From: an uncultured Megasphaera sp. | Lineage (GTDB): Bacteria; Bacillota; Negativicutes; Veillonellales; Megasphaeraceae | DNA: 13,966 nucleotides | Direction: 5' to 3' | Assembly: GCF_958350005.1 (NCBI RefSeq) | Contig: NZ_CATWFF010000038.1 | Span: 1-13,966, forward strand | In this document: positions 6,698 to 13,966 of the stretch, piece by piece | Layout: each line of letters starts with the position of its first letter | Position numbering within the stretch: the stretch's first letter is position 1 | Position numbers and translations under genes: made by a program | The notes under the pieces: model-generated | The model's database searches: none | Told to the model about the DNA's origin: nothing | The model's input: the letters and a program-made list of their open reading frames with translations, nothing else

Positions 6698-8587
6698 ATG
6701 GCTGATAATTTTTTGGTTACGAGCCGGGACGATATGAGGCGCCGCGGCTGGGATCAACTTGATTTTGTATATATTAACGGCGATGCATACGTAGATCATC
6801 CCGGCTTTGCTGCAGCCGTTATTGGCCGGGTGCTGGAGCAGCGGGGCTATCGCGTAGGCCTTATTTCGCAGCCTGACTGGCATAGTGCTGAGCCTTTTAA
6901 AGCACTGGGAAAGCCGCGGCTGGCGGCGCTGATTACGGCAGGAAATCTCGATTCCATGCTCAATGAGAAGACGGCGGCAAAAAAATTCCGCAGCCGTGAC
7001 AACTATTCGCCAGGCGGAGAACCGGGACGGCGGCCGGAACGGGCGACCATTGTCTATGCCAACCGCATGAGAGAGGCCTATAAAGATGTGCCCATCATTA
7101 TAGGCGGCATCGAAGCCAGTCTGCGGCGGTTTGCTCATTACGATTACTGGTCCAACAAAGTGCGCCATTCCATTTTGCTGGACAGCAAGGCGGACATCCT
7201 GAGTTACGGCATGGGGGAACATTCGGTAGTTGAAATTGCCGATGCCCTGGCCGAAGGAAAGACGACGGCAGAAATGTATGCTATTCGCGGCATTTGTTAT
7301 GTAACCAGTCACGCTCCATTGTCGGACAAGGCAGTTATGTGCCCGTCGTATGAAGAGGTGCGGGACAGTAAAAAAGCCTTTGCCGAGGCGTTTAGAATAC
7401 AATATGCCGAACAGGATCCGTACCGGGGAAAAACGATTATTCAGCCGTCAGAAAACCGTTTTGTCGTGCAGACGCCGCCGGCCCTGCCGCTGACAACGGA
7501 AGAAATGGATGCCCTGTATGAACTGCCTTTTCAGCGGCGGTGGCATCCTGATTACGATGCAGCCGGCGGCGTACCGGCGCTGCAGGAAGTACAGTTCAGC
7601 CTGACCAGCCAGCGCGGCTGTTTTGGCCATTGCCATTTCTGTGCTATTACCAGTCATCAGGGGCGGATTATTCAGCACCGCAGTCATGCTTCGCTGATTC
7701 GGGAAGCGACAGCTATGACGAAAATGCCGGAGTTTAAGGGATATATTCATGATGTCGGCGGCCCTACAGCCAATTTCCGCCATGTTGCCTGTGCGAAACA
7801 GATGAAAGTCGGTGCATGCCGGGATCGGGAATGCATTGGCAGCACGATTTGTCCCAATCTCGATACGTCTCATGACGATTACAGACAGCTTCTTAAGGAA
7901 ATCCGGCAGATACGGGGAGTAAAGAAAGTATTTGTCCGCTCCGGCCTGCGCTATGATTACGTCCTGGCTGATCATAATAAGCAGTTTGTCCGGGAATTAT
8001 GCCAGTATCATGTAAGCGGCCAGCTTAAAGTAGCACCGGAACATGTAGTAAAACACGTAACCGATTTGATGGGCAAAGCCGGTGTTGATGATTTTATGAA
8101 GTTTAAAGCCTGGTTTGACGAAGCCAATCAGCAGCTGGGAAAAAAACAGTATCTTGTTCCGTATTTTATGTCCAGCCATCCAGGCTGTACCCTGAACGAT
8201 GCTATTGCTCTGGCTGAATTTCTCCGGGATATGCATATGCAGCCTGAACAGGTGCAGGACTTTATTCCCACGCCAGGCAGCCTGTCTACGGCCATGTATT
8301 ATACCGGCATCAATCCCTTGACCGGAAAAAGCGTGTATGTTGCCCGGCGTCCGGAAGATAAACAGATGCAGCGGGCATTAATGCAGTATAAGAACCCGGC
8401 TAATTACGATATCGTTTATAAGGCGTTGTGCCTGGCTGGCAGACGGGATCTGATCGGGTATGGGCCGAAGTGCCTGATTGCACCTCGACGGAACCGGCAT
8501 GCAGCGGGGAATCGCGCTGCCACAGATGGCAATGGTACCCGGCACAGCCGGCGCCCTGGACAGGGAAAACGGCGAAAAACGAGGTAA
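6698..8587 (+). CDS. YgiQ family radical SAM protein
   Basis: A 629-residue member of the YgiQ (UPF0313) radical SAM family, whose reaction is not established. Residues 1-270 form the family's N-terminal region, with PIIIGGIEASLRRFAHYDYW at about 132-151. The radical SAM cluster motif is CFGHCHFC, with Cys308, Cys312 and Cys315 expected to hold the [4Fe-4S] cluster that cleaves S-adenosylmethionine. A second cysteine set (Cys365, 374, 379, 385, ending CPNL) is a family hallmark and could bind another metal. The core ends near IAPR (about residue 597), followed by a basic, low-complexity tail that is common in the family. The ATG at 6698 has AGAGGAG (6687-6693) overlapping the previous stop codon. 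The next gene starts 5 bases after the stop. The family call is secure and the function is unknown. Confidence 0.93.
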   Translation: MADNFLVTSRDDMRRRGWDQLDFVYINGDAYVDHPGFAAAVIGRVLEQRGYRVGLISQPDWHSAEPFKALGKPRLAALITAGNLDSMLNEKTAAKKFRSRDNYSPGGEPGRRPERATIVYANRMREAYKDVPIIIGGIEASLRRFAHYDYWSNKVRHSILLDSKADILSYGMGEHSVVEIADALAEGKTTAEMYAIRGICYVTSHAPLSDKAVMCPSYEEVRDSKKAFAEAFRIQYAEQDPYRGKTIIQPSENRFVVQTPPALPLTTEEMDALYELPFQRRWHPDYDAAGGVPALQEVQFSLTSQRGCFGHCHFCAITSHQGRIIQHRSHASLIREATAMTKMPEFKGYIHDVGGPTANFRHVACAKQMKVGACRDRECIGSTICPNLDTSHDDYRQLLKEIRQIRGVKKVFVRSGLRYDYVLADHNKQFVRELCQYHVSGQLKVAPEHVVKHVTDLMGKAGVDDFMKFKAWFDEANQQLGKKQYLVPYFMSSHPGCTLNDAIALAEFLRDMHMQPEQVQDFIPTPGSLSTAMYYTGINPLTGKSVYVARRPEDKQMQRALMQYKNPANYDIVYKALCLAGRRDLIGYGPKCLIAPRRNRHAAGNRAATDGNGTRHSRRPGQGKRRKTR

Positions 8588-8592
8588 GATGT

Positions 8593-9639
8593 ATGAAAAG
8601 ATATATTCCCATTGCCGCCGTGATTGTTTTTGTCATAGCGGCCCTGGCCTTTGGCAATCATCTGCTGGTTCTGAAGAAGCAGGCAGCAGCTCAGGCTGCA
8701 TATGAAGCAGAACGGCATCTTGTGGTCTATTCAGATATGCCGGAAGATGTAAACCGGAATTTGGCAGCAGCTTTCCATAAACGAACAGGTCTGCGCGTTC
8801 AAATTCAAACGCGTACAGATGATGAACTGTATACCCTGTGGCGCAGCGACGGCAAAGAAGGCCCGCCAGCCGTCCTTATTGCATCGGAACCGGTTCTGCG
8901 GGAACAGAAAGCTCATCAGGTACTGCGTCCCTATGCTTCGCAGTTTACGGAGTCCGTTCCATATCCGCAGAAAGACAGTGACGCCATGTGGACTGGCCTG
9001 TGGCTGGACCCTATGGTCTTCATTATTCACAATGAGTATTATGCCCGGCGGGGCATGCATATCCGAACGTGGGATGATCTGCTGACAGATCCGACCCTGC
9101 GGGTTGCCTTCCCCGATTTGGCGGCTACCGATATGGCCGGTGACTTCCTCTGCTCCTTTGTTGAGGTAAAGGGGACAGAAGCAGCAGGACTGTATTTAAA
9201 AGCCCTGCAGAGCCATATCAGCATGTATTCAAAAGTAATGGCAGCCAATGTACGCCGTGTTGCCGGCGGAGAAGCGGATATTGGCATTGTCGACGGCGCT
9301 ACTGCCCGGCAGTACCGGCAGGACGGCATGCCCATCTATATCGTATATCCCCGAGACGGCACTTCATACTGGCTGACCGGTGCAGCTGTGACAAAGTGGT
9401 GCCGCGATGATGAACTGGCCCAGGCCTTTATGGACTGGCTGTATTCGCGGGATGTAGATGACGTCTTGCGGGGAAGCCATTTATACTTAACATATGCCAA
9501 CAGCGATGCCAGAAAAATACTGGATTCTCGTGGTCAGGAACTGATTCTGTTTCCGGTTCAGAAACAATATACCGGTGAAGGACGCCGGGATCTGCAGGAT
9601 TGGTGGATTAAGTCGGTCCGCTTTGGAAAAGGAGAATAA
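8593..9639 (+). CDS. Extracellular solute-binding protein (ABC type, orphan)
   Basis: A 348-residue protein resembling type II periplasmic binding proteins of the Fe(III)/thiamine/putrescine kind (SBP_bac_6/8-like). Visible: an N-terminal hydrophobic helix at about 4-27, a first strand LVVYSDMPEDVNRNLAAAF (43-61), the domain-crossing WTGLWLDPMVFIIHN (133-147), WDDLLTDP (160-167), GEADIGIVDG (226-235), and a GTSYWLTGAAVTKW segment (256-269). No lipobox cysteine is present. The leader is either a cleaved signal peptide (AALA-F near 16-20) or an uncleaved anchor. No permease or ATPase gene lies nearby, which is unusual. The start is ATG at 8593 after GAGG (8581-8584). The frame is open back to 8428, but that stretch overlaps ygiQ and would bury the signal sequence. 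The stop lies 1 base before rimO, so it is firmly in the operon. The ligand is not predictable. Confidence 0.85.
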   Translation: MKRYIPIAAVIVFVIAALAFGNHLLVLKKQAAAQAAYEAERHLVVYSDMPEDVNRNLAAAFHKRTGLRVQIQTRTDDELYTLWRSDGKEGPPAVLIASEPVLREQKAHQVLRPYASQFTESVPYPQKDSDAMWTGLWLDPMVFIIHNEYYARRGMHIRTWDDLLTDPTLRVAFPDLAATDMAGDFLCSFVEVKGTEAAGLYLKALQSHISMYSKVMAANVRRVAGGEADIGIVDGATARQYRQDGMPIYIVYPRDGTSYWLTGAAVTKWCRDDELAQAFMDWLYSRDVDDVLRGSHLYLTYANSDARKILDSRGQELILFPVQKQYTGEGRRDLQDWWIKSVRFGKGE

Positions 9640-9640
9640 C

Positions 9641-10972
9641 GTGGAAAAAATTGGATTTGTCAGTCTGGGATGCTCAAAAAATCTTATTGATACAGAGGTT
9701 ATGCTGGGTATTCTGCGCGATAAGCATATGGAAATTACGGAAGATCTGGCTGAGGCCGACATTATTATTGTCAACACCTGTACGTTTATTGAAAAGGCAA
9801 AACAGGAATCGATTGATACTATATTGAAAGCGGCGGCCTATAAAACGGAAGGGCACTGCCAGATGCTTATCGTAACGGGCTGTTTGAGCCAGCAGTATAA
9901 AGAGGAACTGCTTAAGGAAATGCCGGAAATAGATGCCCTGTTGGGCACAGGCTCGTGGGACCGCATCTGGGAAGCTATTGATGCCGTCAAACAGGGACGG
10001 CGGGCCTGCTTTATGGATAATGTCAGCCATTTGTATGACCAGACGACGAGCCGCCTGCGGACGACGCCGTCATACAGTGCGTATGTAAAAATTGGCGAAG
10101 GCTGCAATAACGGCTGTTCCTTCTGCATTATTCCCCATGTCCGCGGCCGCCTGTACAGCCGGCCTGTCGATTCGGTGGTCGCAGAAGTCAGGCAGCTGGC
10201 AGCTGATGGGGTTAAGGAAATCAATCTCATTGCCCAGGATACGACCAGCTACGGCGTCGATCTGGCCGGGCATTCTCTGCTGCCGGACCTGCTGCGGCAG
10301 CTGGTGAACATTGAGGGCATTCGCTGGATTCGTCTGTTTTATCTGTATCCTCACTATTTTACAGACGAACTGATGGATCTGATTATTACAGAAGATAAGA
10401 TCTGTCCCTATGTCGATTTACCGCTGCAGCATATTTCACAGCCTGTGCTGCAGCGCATGAATCGCCGTGATACGGAAGATGATGTGCGCCGCCTGGTAGA
10501 TAAGCTCTGTGCTCATGGGAGAAAGCTGACCCTGCGGTCTACGTTTATCGTCGGTTTTCCCGGTGAAACAGAAGAAGAATTCCAGACGTTGTGCGACTTT
10601 GTAGAACAGACGAAATTTGACGATGTCGGCGTATTTACATATTCACAGGAAGAAGGCACGCCGGCGGCCAAGATGGCAGATCAGATTCCGGAAGACGTCA
10701 AGGAAGAGCGTTATCATGCGCTCATGGCGATTCAGGCTAAAGTATCGGAACAGCGCAATCAGGAACTGGAAGGAACGCTGCATACGATGCTCATTGAAGA
10801 CGTGACTGAAGAAAACGGGCACCGTCAGGCTGTAGGCCGTATTGAAGTACAGGCCCCGGAAGTAGACGGCCTGACCTATCTGGAAGAGGCAGGCACTGTC
10901 AAACCAGGCGATATGGTGCCTGTACGTATTGTCCAGGGATTTGCTTACGATTTAGTTGCCGAACAGGTGTAA
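9641..10972 (+). CDS. rimO: Ribosomal protein S12 methylthiotransferase RimO
   Basis: Radical SAM enzyme that adds a methylthio group to the conserved aspartate of ribosomal protein S12, using two [4Fe-4S] clusters. With the start at GTG 9641 the protein has 443 residues, the family norm. The N-terminal methylthiotransferase domain carries Cys11 (SLGCSKN), Cys47 (NTCTF) and Cys81 (TGCL) for the auxiliary cluster. The radical SAM motif GCNNGCSFC supplies Cys155, Cys159 and Cys162. The core includes YVDLPLQH and STFIVGFPGETEEEF. A TRAM domain fills about 375-443. SLGCSKN and the short TRAM favour RimO over MiaB or MtaB. The GTG is chosen because AAAAGGAG (9627-9634) lies 6 bases upstream and the protein then begins VEKIGFVSLGC as in homologues. 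The frame is open back to 9575 inside the previous gene. No missing residues are seen. Confidence 0.96.
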   Translation: MEKIGFVSLGCSKNLIDTEVMLGILRDKHMEITEDLAEADIIIVNTCTFIEKAKQESIDTILKAAAYKTEGHCQMLIVTGCLSQQYKEELLKEMPEIDALLGTGSWDRIWEAIDAVKQGRRACFMDNVSHLYDQTTSRLRTTPSYSAYVKIGEGCNNGCSFCIIPHVRGRLYSRPVDSVVAEVRQLAADGVKEINLIAQDTTSYGVDLAGHSLLPDLLRQLVNIEGIRWIRLFYLYPHYFTDELMDLIITEDKICPYVDLPLQHISQPVLQRMNRRDTEDDVRRLVDKLCAHGRKLTLRSTFIVGFPGETEEEFQTLCDFVEQTKFDDVGVFTYSQEEGTPAAKMADQIPEDVKEERYHALMAIQAKVSEQRNQELEGTLHTMLIEDVTEENGHRQAVGRIEVQAPEVDGLTYLEEAGTVKPGDMVPVRIVQGFAYDLVAEQV

Positions 10973-10988
10973 CGGGGAGGGATGACAG

Positions 10989-12242
10989 ATGCTGGTAGAA
11001 CTTGTGACGACAGGATCAGAACTGTTGCTGGGCGAAATTTTGAATGATAATTCCCGGTATTTATCGCAGCAGTTGAATATGCTGGGCTATTCTGTCGTCT
11101 ACCATACAACAGTCGGCGATAATCCGCAGCGAATGGAGCTGGCTATTCGCGAAGCCCTGTCACGGGTTGATATGGTTATTACGACTGGCGGCCTCGGACC
11201 GACGCAGGGGGATATGACCAAGGACATTGGCGCAAAGATCATGCATCTTCCCCTGGAATACCATCCGGAAATTATGGAAACAATTCGGCAGTGGATTGCC
11301 GTACGCCATCCAGAACGGGAAGTGACGGAAAATCAGCGGCGTCAGGCTATGATTCCTGCTGGGGCCGATATTTTTTCCAACGGCGTCGGTACTGCTCCTG
11401 GCGTAGCGATCCGCAGTCATGGAAAGGTGCTGGTTCATCTGCCTGGTCCTCCTTCGGAAATGCGCTGGATGTATCAGGAACGGCTGAAACCGTATTTGCT
11501 GCGTACCTTTGGTTCGCAGGGATATATTAAGTCCCTGTATATCAAGATTTATGACATGGGCGAAGCCTTTATTGAGGACAGACTGATGGACCTGGTACAG
11601 CATCAGGGCAATCCCACCATTGCCATGTATGCCCGGCCAGGGTTTGTAGAAGTACGCATTACGGCTAAAGCTGCAGATGAAGCGGCAGCTGAAGCCATGC
11701 TTGCACCGCTGCATCAGGAGCTGAAAAAACGCCTTCATCGCACGGCAGTAGCCTATAATCAGGAAACGATTGCCCATGTACTGGGGCGGGAACTATTGGC
11801 CAGAACCATGACCGTCAGTGCTGCAGAATCCTGTACCGGTGGCCTCGTAGGCGCCCTGATTACGGATGTTCCCGGTTCGTCTGCGTATTTTCTGGGATCA
11901 GCCGGAACGTACTGCAATGAAATGAAAGAACATATTCTCGGCGTGTTGCCGGAAACCTTGGCGACCTATACGGAAGTAAGTGAACAGACGGCCTGCGAAA
12001 TGGCTGAAGGAAGCCGTCGGCTGTACGGATCTGATATAGCTATCAGTACGACTGGTATTGCTGGCCCGGGCGGCGGTACTGCCGATAAGCCCGTAGGTCT
12101 TGTGTATACAGGAATTACCGGACCATGGGGGACGATTGCCCATCGGGATGTATATCCCGGCGGGAGAACAGAAGTAAAACGCCGTGCTGCGACGAGAGCC
12201 ATTTACTATGCCGTTCAATATATTTTACAACATACACGATAG
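10989..12242 (+). CDS. cinA: CinA family protein (competence/damage-inducible; MoCF-like plus PncC-type domain)
   Basis: A 417-residue two-domain protein. The N-terminal MoCF/COG1058 domain has the motif TTGGLGPT (65-72) and LPGPPSEM (151-158). In related proteins this domain hydrolyses ADP-ribose-type pyrophosphates. The C-terminal CinA/PncC domain has ESCTGG (280-285) and TTGIAGPGGG (354-363), the hallmarks of nicotinamide mononucleotide deamidases that recycle NMN produced by NAD-dependent DNA ligase. After GGLGPT this protein reads QGD where many CinA proteins have a DD pair. The ATG at 10989 is preceded by GGGGAGGG (10974-10981). An out-of-frame ATG at 10982 sits within the same region and is ignored. 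The gene lies 16 bases after rimO and 9 before recA, the classic cinA-recA arrangement of Firmicutes. Biochemical activity is inferred from the family. Confidence 0.94.
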   Translation: MLVELVTTGSELLLGEILNDNSRYLSQQLNMLGYSVVYHTTVGDNPQRMELAIREALSRVDMVITTGGLGPTQGDMTKDIGAKIMHLPLEYHPEIMETIRQWIAVRHPEREVTENQRRQAMIPAGADIFSNGVGTAPGVAIRSHGKVLVHLPGPPSEMRWMYQERLKPYLLRTFGSQGYIKSLYIKIYDMGEAFIEDRLMDLVQHQGNPTIAMYARPGFVEVRITAKAADEAAAEAMLAPLHQELKKRLHRTAVAYNQETIAHVLGRELLARTMTVSAAESCTGGLVGALITDVPGSSAYFLGSAGTYCNEMKEHILGVLPETLATYTEVSEQTACEMAEGSRRLYGSDIAISTTGIAGPGGGTADKPVGLVYTGITGPWGTIAHRDVYPGGRTEVKRRAATRAIYYAVQYILQHTR

Positions 12243-12251
12243 GAGGATTTT

Positions 12252-13346
12252 ATGGAAGCGAAACAAACAGCGCTGGAAAATGCCATGCGCAAAATCGAAA
12301 AGGATTTTGGCAAGGGCGCTATCATGCGTCTTGGCGATTTGGCAGATAAGATGAATCTGGAAGTCATCTCTACCGGTTCTCTGGCTGTCGATCTGGCCGT
12401 TGGCGTTGGCGGATATCCCCGCGGGCGGGTCATTGAAATCTATGGCCCTGAATCATCAGGCAAGACGACGCTGGCTCTGCATGCCATCGCATCGGCGCAG
12501 AAGGCCGGCGGCATTGCAGCCTTTATTGATGCCGAACATGCCCTGGATCCCGTATATGCCCGCCATCTGGGCGTCGATACGGCAGAACTGCTCATTTCCC
12601 AGCCCGATAATGGCGAACAGGCCCTGGAAATTACGGAAGAACTCGTTCGCAGCGGCGCTGTTGATATTATCGTCGTCGACTCCGTTGCCGCCTTGGTGCC
12701 GAAAGCGGAAATTGAAGGGGAAATGGGCGATTCCCACGTAGGCCTGCAGGCTCGCCTCATGAGCCAGGCCCTGCGCAAACTGACCGGCATTATTTCCAAA
12801 TCCAAGGCCATTGTCATCTTTATCAATCAGCTTCGTGAAAAAGTAGGCGTCATGTTTGGGAACCCTGAAACGACGACTGGCGGCAGAGCGCTGAAATTCT
12901 ATGCATCTATCCGCATGGAAATCCGCAAAGGGGAAGCTATTAAATCCGGCAGTGACGTTATCGGCAACCGGGCCCGCATTAAAGTAGTCAAGAACAAAGT
13001 AGCGCCGCCGTTTAAAAACTGTGAAGTCGACATCATGTACGGCACAGGCATATCAAAAGAAGGGACGATTCTGGATATTGGAACGTCTATGGATATTATT
13101 GAAAAAAGTGGCACCTGGTATTCCTATAAAGGCGAACGGTTAGGCCAGGGGAAGGAAAATGTCAAGAAATTCCTGAAAGAACATCCGGAAATAGCTGGAG
13201 AAATTGAACAGATTATCCGGGATACGTTGGCAGCAGAACCGGAAAAGTTTGATGAAGTTATGGAAGAAACGCAGGAAGAAAGCCAGGATGCTGTGACTGT
13301 GCCGGATACCTATGAAGATCAGCCGGCAGATGATGAATCTGTATGA
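12252..13346 (+). CDS. recA: Recombinase RecA
   Basis: DNA strand-exchange ATPase that forms filaments on single-stranded DNA, drives homologous recombination and triggers LexA self-cleavage. The 364 residues contain all landmarks: the N-terminal FGKGAIMRLGD oligomerisation segment, Walker A GPESSGKT (65-72), DAEHA with Glu95 as the expected catalytic base, Walker B DIIVVD (138-143), loop L1 around EGEMGDSH (155-162), loop L2 from about 194 to 211 (including GNPETTTGG), and an acidic C-terminal tail from about 334. The ATG at 12252 has AGGAGG at 12241-12246, which overlaps the cinA stop codon, so translation is probably coupled. I see no obvious LexA-type operator directly upstream. Regulation would then act at the operon promoter or at a site I do not recognise. 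Its stop overlaps the start of recX by four bases (ATGA). Confidence 0.98.
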   Translation: MEAKQTALENAMRKIEKDFGKGAIMRLGDLADKMNLEVISTGSLAVDLAVGVGGYPRGRVIEIYGPESSGKTTLALHAIASAQKAGGIAAFIDAEHALDPVYARHLGVDTAELLISQPDNGEQALEITEELVRSGAVDIIVVDSVAALVPKAEIEGEMGDSHVGLQARLMSQALRKLTGIISKSKAIVIFINQLREKVGVMFGNPETTTGGRALKFYASIRMEIRKGEAIKSGSDVIGNRARIKVVKNKVAPPFKNCEVDIMYGTGISKEGTILDIGTSMDIIEKSGTWYSYKGERLGQGKENVKKFLKEHPEIAGEIEQIIRDTLAAEPEKFDEVMEETQEESQDAVTVPDTYEDQPADDESV

Positions 13347-13753
13347 CCTATGAAGAAGCCTATGCCAAAGCACTGCGGCTGCTGAATGTCCGCTTTCTCA
13401 GCGAAAAGGAGCTGCGGCAGAAACTGATGCGCAGTGGTGCCGGCGATGCGGTAATTGACGATGTCGTGCAGACCCTTCAGGAAGAGCGGTTTCTGGATGA
13501 TCTGCGCTTGGCCTATCAGGTCTATGCCTATTATGCCAGAAAAGGACAGTATGGTCATGCCTATATTGTCAATAAATTGCGTCGGCGGGCCTTACCCATT
13601 CCAGAAGACGTAGAACGGCCGGACGAGCTGACTGTGGCAGAGCAGCTGGTGGCAAAAAAATTTGCCTGTGAAGAGGACAAGCGAAAAATTGCCAGATACC
13701 TGCAGAACCGGGGCTTTGCACCGTATGTCATCCGAGATATTGTGCAGGACTAG
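13343..13753 (+). CDS. recX: Regulatory protein RecX
   Basis: Small helical protein that binds inside RecA filaments and limits RecA activity. Its 136 residues contain the RecX-type three-helix repeats: an LSEKELRQKLMRSGAGDAVI segment (about 19-38), LDDLRLAYQVYAYYARKGQYG (about 51-71), and a final repeat near KRKIARYLQNRGFAPYVIRDI (113-133). It is at the short end of the family, the linker before the last repeat being Pro/Glu-rich. The ATG overlaps the recA stop as ATGA. No strong separate ribosome binding site is visible, so it probably relies on ribosomes finishing recA, which would keep RecX below RecA in amount. It is the last gene of the operon, and the long hairpin begins 20 bases after its stop. 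Confidence 0.92.
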   Translation: MTYEEAYAKALRLLNVRFLSEKELRQKLMRSGAGDAVIDDVVQTLQEERFLDDLRLAYQVYAYYARKGQYGHAYIVNKLRRRALPIPEDVERPDELTVAEQLVAKKFACEEDKRKIARYLQNRGFAPYVIRDIVQD

Positions 13754-13773
13754 TAGAGACATTGCATATACAG

Positions 13774-13861
13774 AAGAGGATATTGCCGTGAGCTGCCTCT
13801 CAATTGTCAGCCTAAACAGATAACGATTGGGAGGTCAGCTCAGGGGAGATATCCTCTTTTT
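13774..13861 (+). terminator. Long hairpin terminator or small structured RNA after recX
   Basis: The basal helix is 10 perfect pairs: AAGAGGATAT (13774-13783) with ATATCCTCTT (13849-13858), running into TTTTT (13857-13861). After a small internal loop (TGCCG against GGGGAG), a second helix pairs TGAGCTGCCTC (13789-13799) with GAGGTCAGCTCA (13831-13842) with one bulged T. It continues through a T-G pair into CAATTGT (13801-13807) with ACGATTG (13823-13829), closing a 15-base loop. That gives about 29 base pairs in an 85-nt rod. The U tract makes it a good terminator for the recX operon. Its length is well beyond what termination needs, so a stable small RNA or a palindromic repeat element is also possible. 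Confidence 0.8.
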
Positions 13862-13966
13862 GCATTTCTGTCAGCAGAGATGCCGGCAGGAAAGAAGTAT
13901 GGTACAGATAAAAAAAGAGTAATCCATTGTAGTAAATAAGGTACAATAAAAAGAAAATGCGTTGAC
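13862..13966. other. Intergenic end of window, no gene seen
   Basis: These bases become AT-rich toward the edge and hold no convincing coding frame. A TACAAT (13942-13947) resembles a -10 box but has no good -35 partner at 17 bases. The last five bases, TTGAC, could open a -35 box of a promoter cut by the window edge. Neither can be confirmed here. Confidence 0.3.

Noticed and set aside
8428..8592. In-frame upstream extension of the solute-binding protein by 55 codons
   Set aside because: It lies wholly inside ygiQ in another frame and would place the signal/anchor helix internally. The ATG at 8593 puts that helix at the N-terminus and has GAGG upstream.
9575..9640. In-frame upstream extension of rimO by 22 codons
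   Set aside because: It lies inside the preceding gene. The GTG at 9641 has a near-ideal ribosome binding site and gives the normal RimO N-terminus.
1..13966. CRISPR arrays, insertion sequences, tRNA or rRNA genes, prophage or defence genes
   Set aside because: I looked through all intergenic spaces. They are short and contain no spaced direct repeats, transposase fragments, terminal inverted repeats with target duplications, or tRNA-like cloverleaf sequences.

Overview
The window is a bacterial chromosome segment of ordinary housekeeping genes, all on the + strand and tightly packed, with GC content a little above 50%. Gene content and order (tkt; 6S RNA next to rarA; ftsK; a RodZ-like gene; ygiQ; rimO; cinA; recA; recX), AGGAGG-type ribosome binding sites and the protein style suggest a Firmicute. 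A diderm Negativicute of the Veillonellales, such as a Megasphaera relative, fits best. That taxonomic placement is my inference from memory of these families and no search was run.

Layout. Transketolase (62-2053) stands alone and ends at a strong intrinsic terminator (2081-2121). The 411-base gap before rarA is not empty: a good sigma70-type promoter (2160-2188) is followed by a structured RNA of about 188 nt (2195-2382), which I read as 6S RNA. The rarA gene starts at 2465, and ftsK follows 20 bases after rarA with a TTG start.

A second run of seven genes (6293-13753) begins after a TATAAT box at 6252-6257: a short RodZ-like membrane HTH protein, a YgiQ-family radical SAM enzyme, an orphan solute-binding protein with an N-terminal membrane anchor, rimO, cinA, recA and recX. 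Gaps are 1-16 bases, or a 4-base overlap for recA-recX, so this looks like one transcription unit. It ends at an unusually long hairpin with a U tract (13774-13861). The last 100 or so bases hold no gene and perhaps the start of the next promoter.

How the genes relate. RarA, FtsK, RecA and RecX all serve chromosome maintenance: fork rescue, segregation and dimer resolution, homologous recombination, and RecA control. CinA is the usual neighbour of recA in Firmicutes. RimO modifies ribosomal protein S12, tkt belongs to the pentose phosphate pathway, and 6S RNA tunes RNA polymerase.

I found no mobile element, CRISPR array, defence island or clearly new system. The items most worth a second look are the 6S RNA, the long hairpin after recX, the orphan solute-binding protein inside the rimO-recA operon, and the RodZ-like protein that lacks a periplasmic domain.
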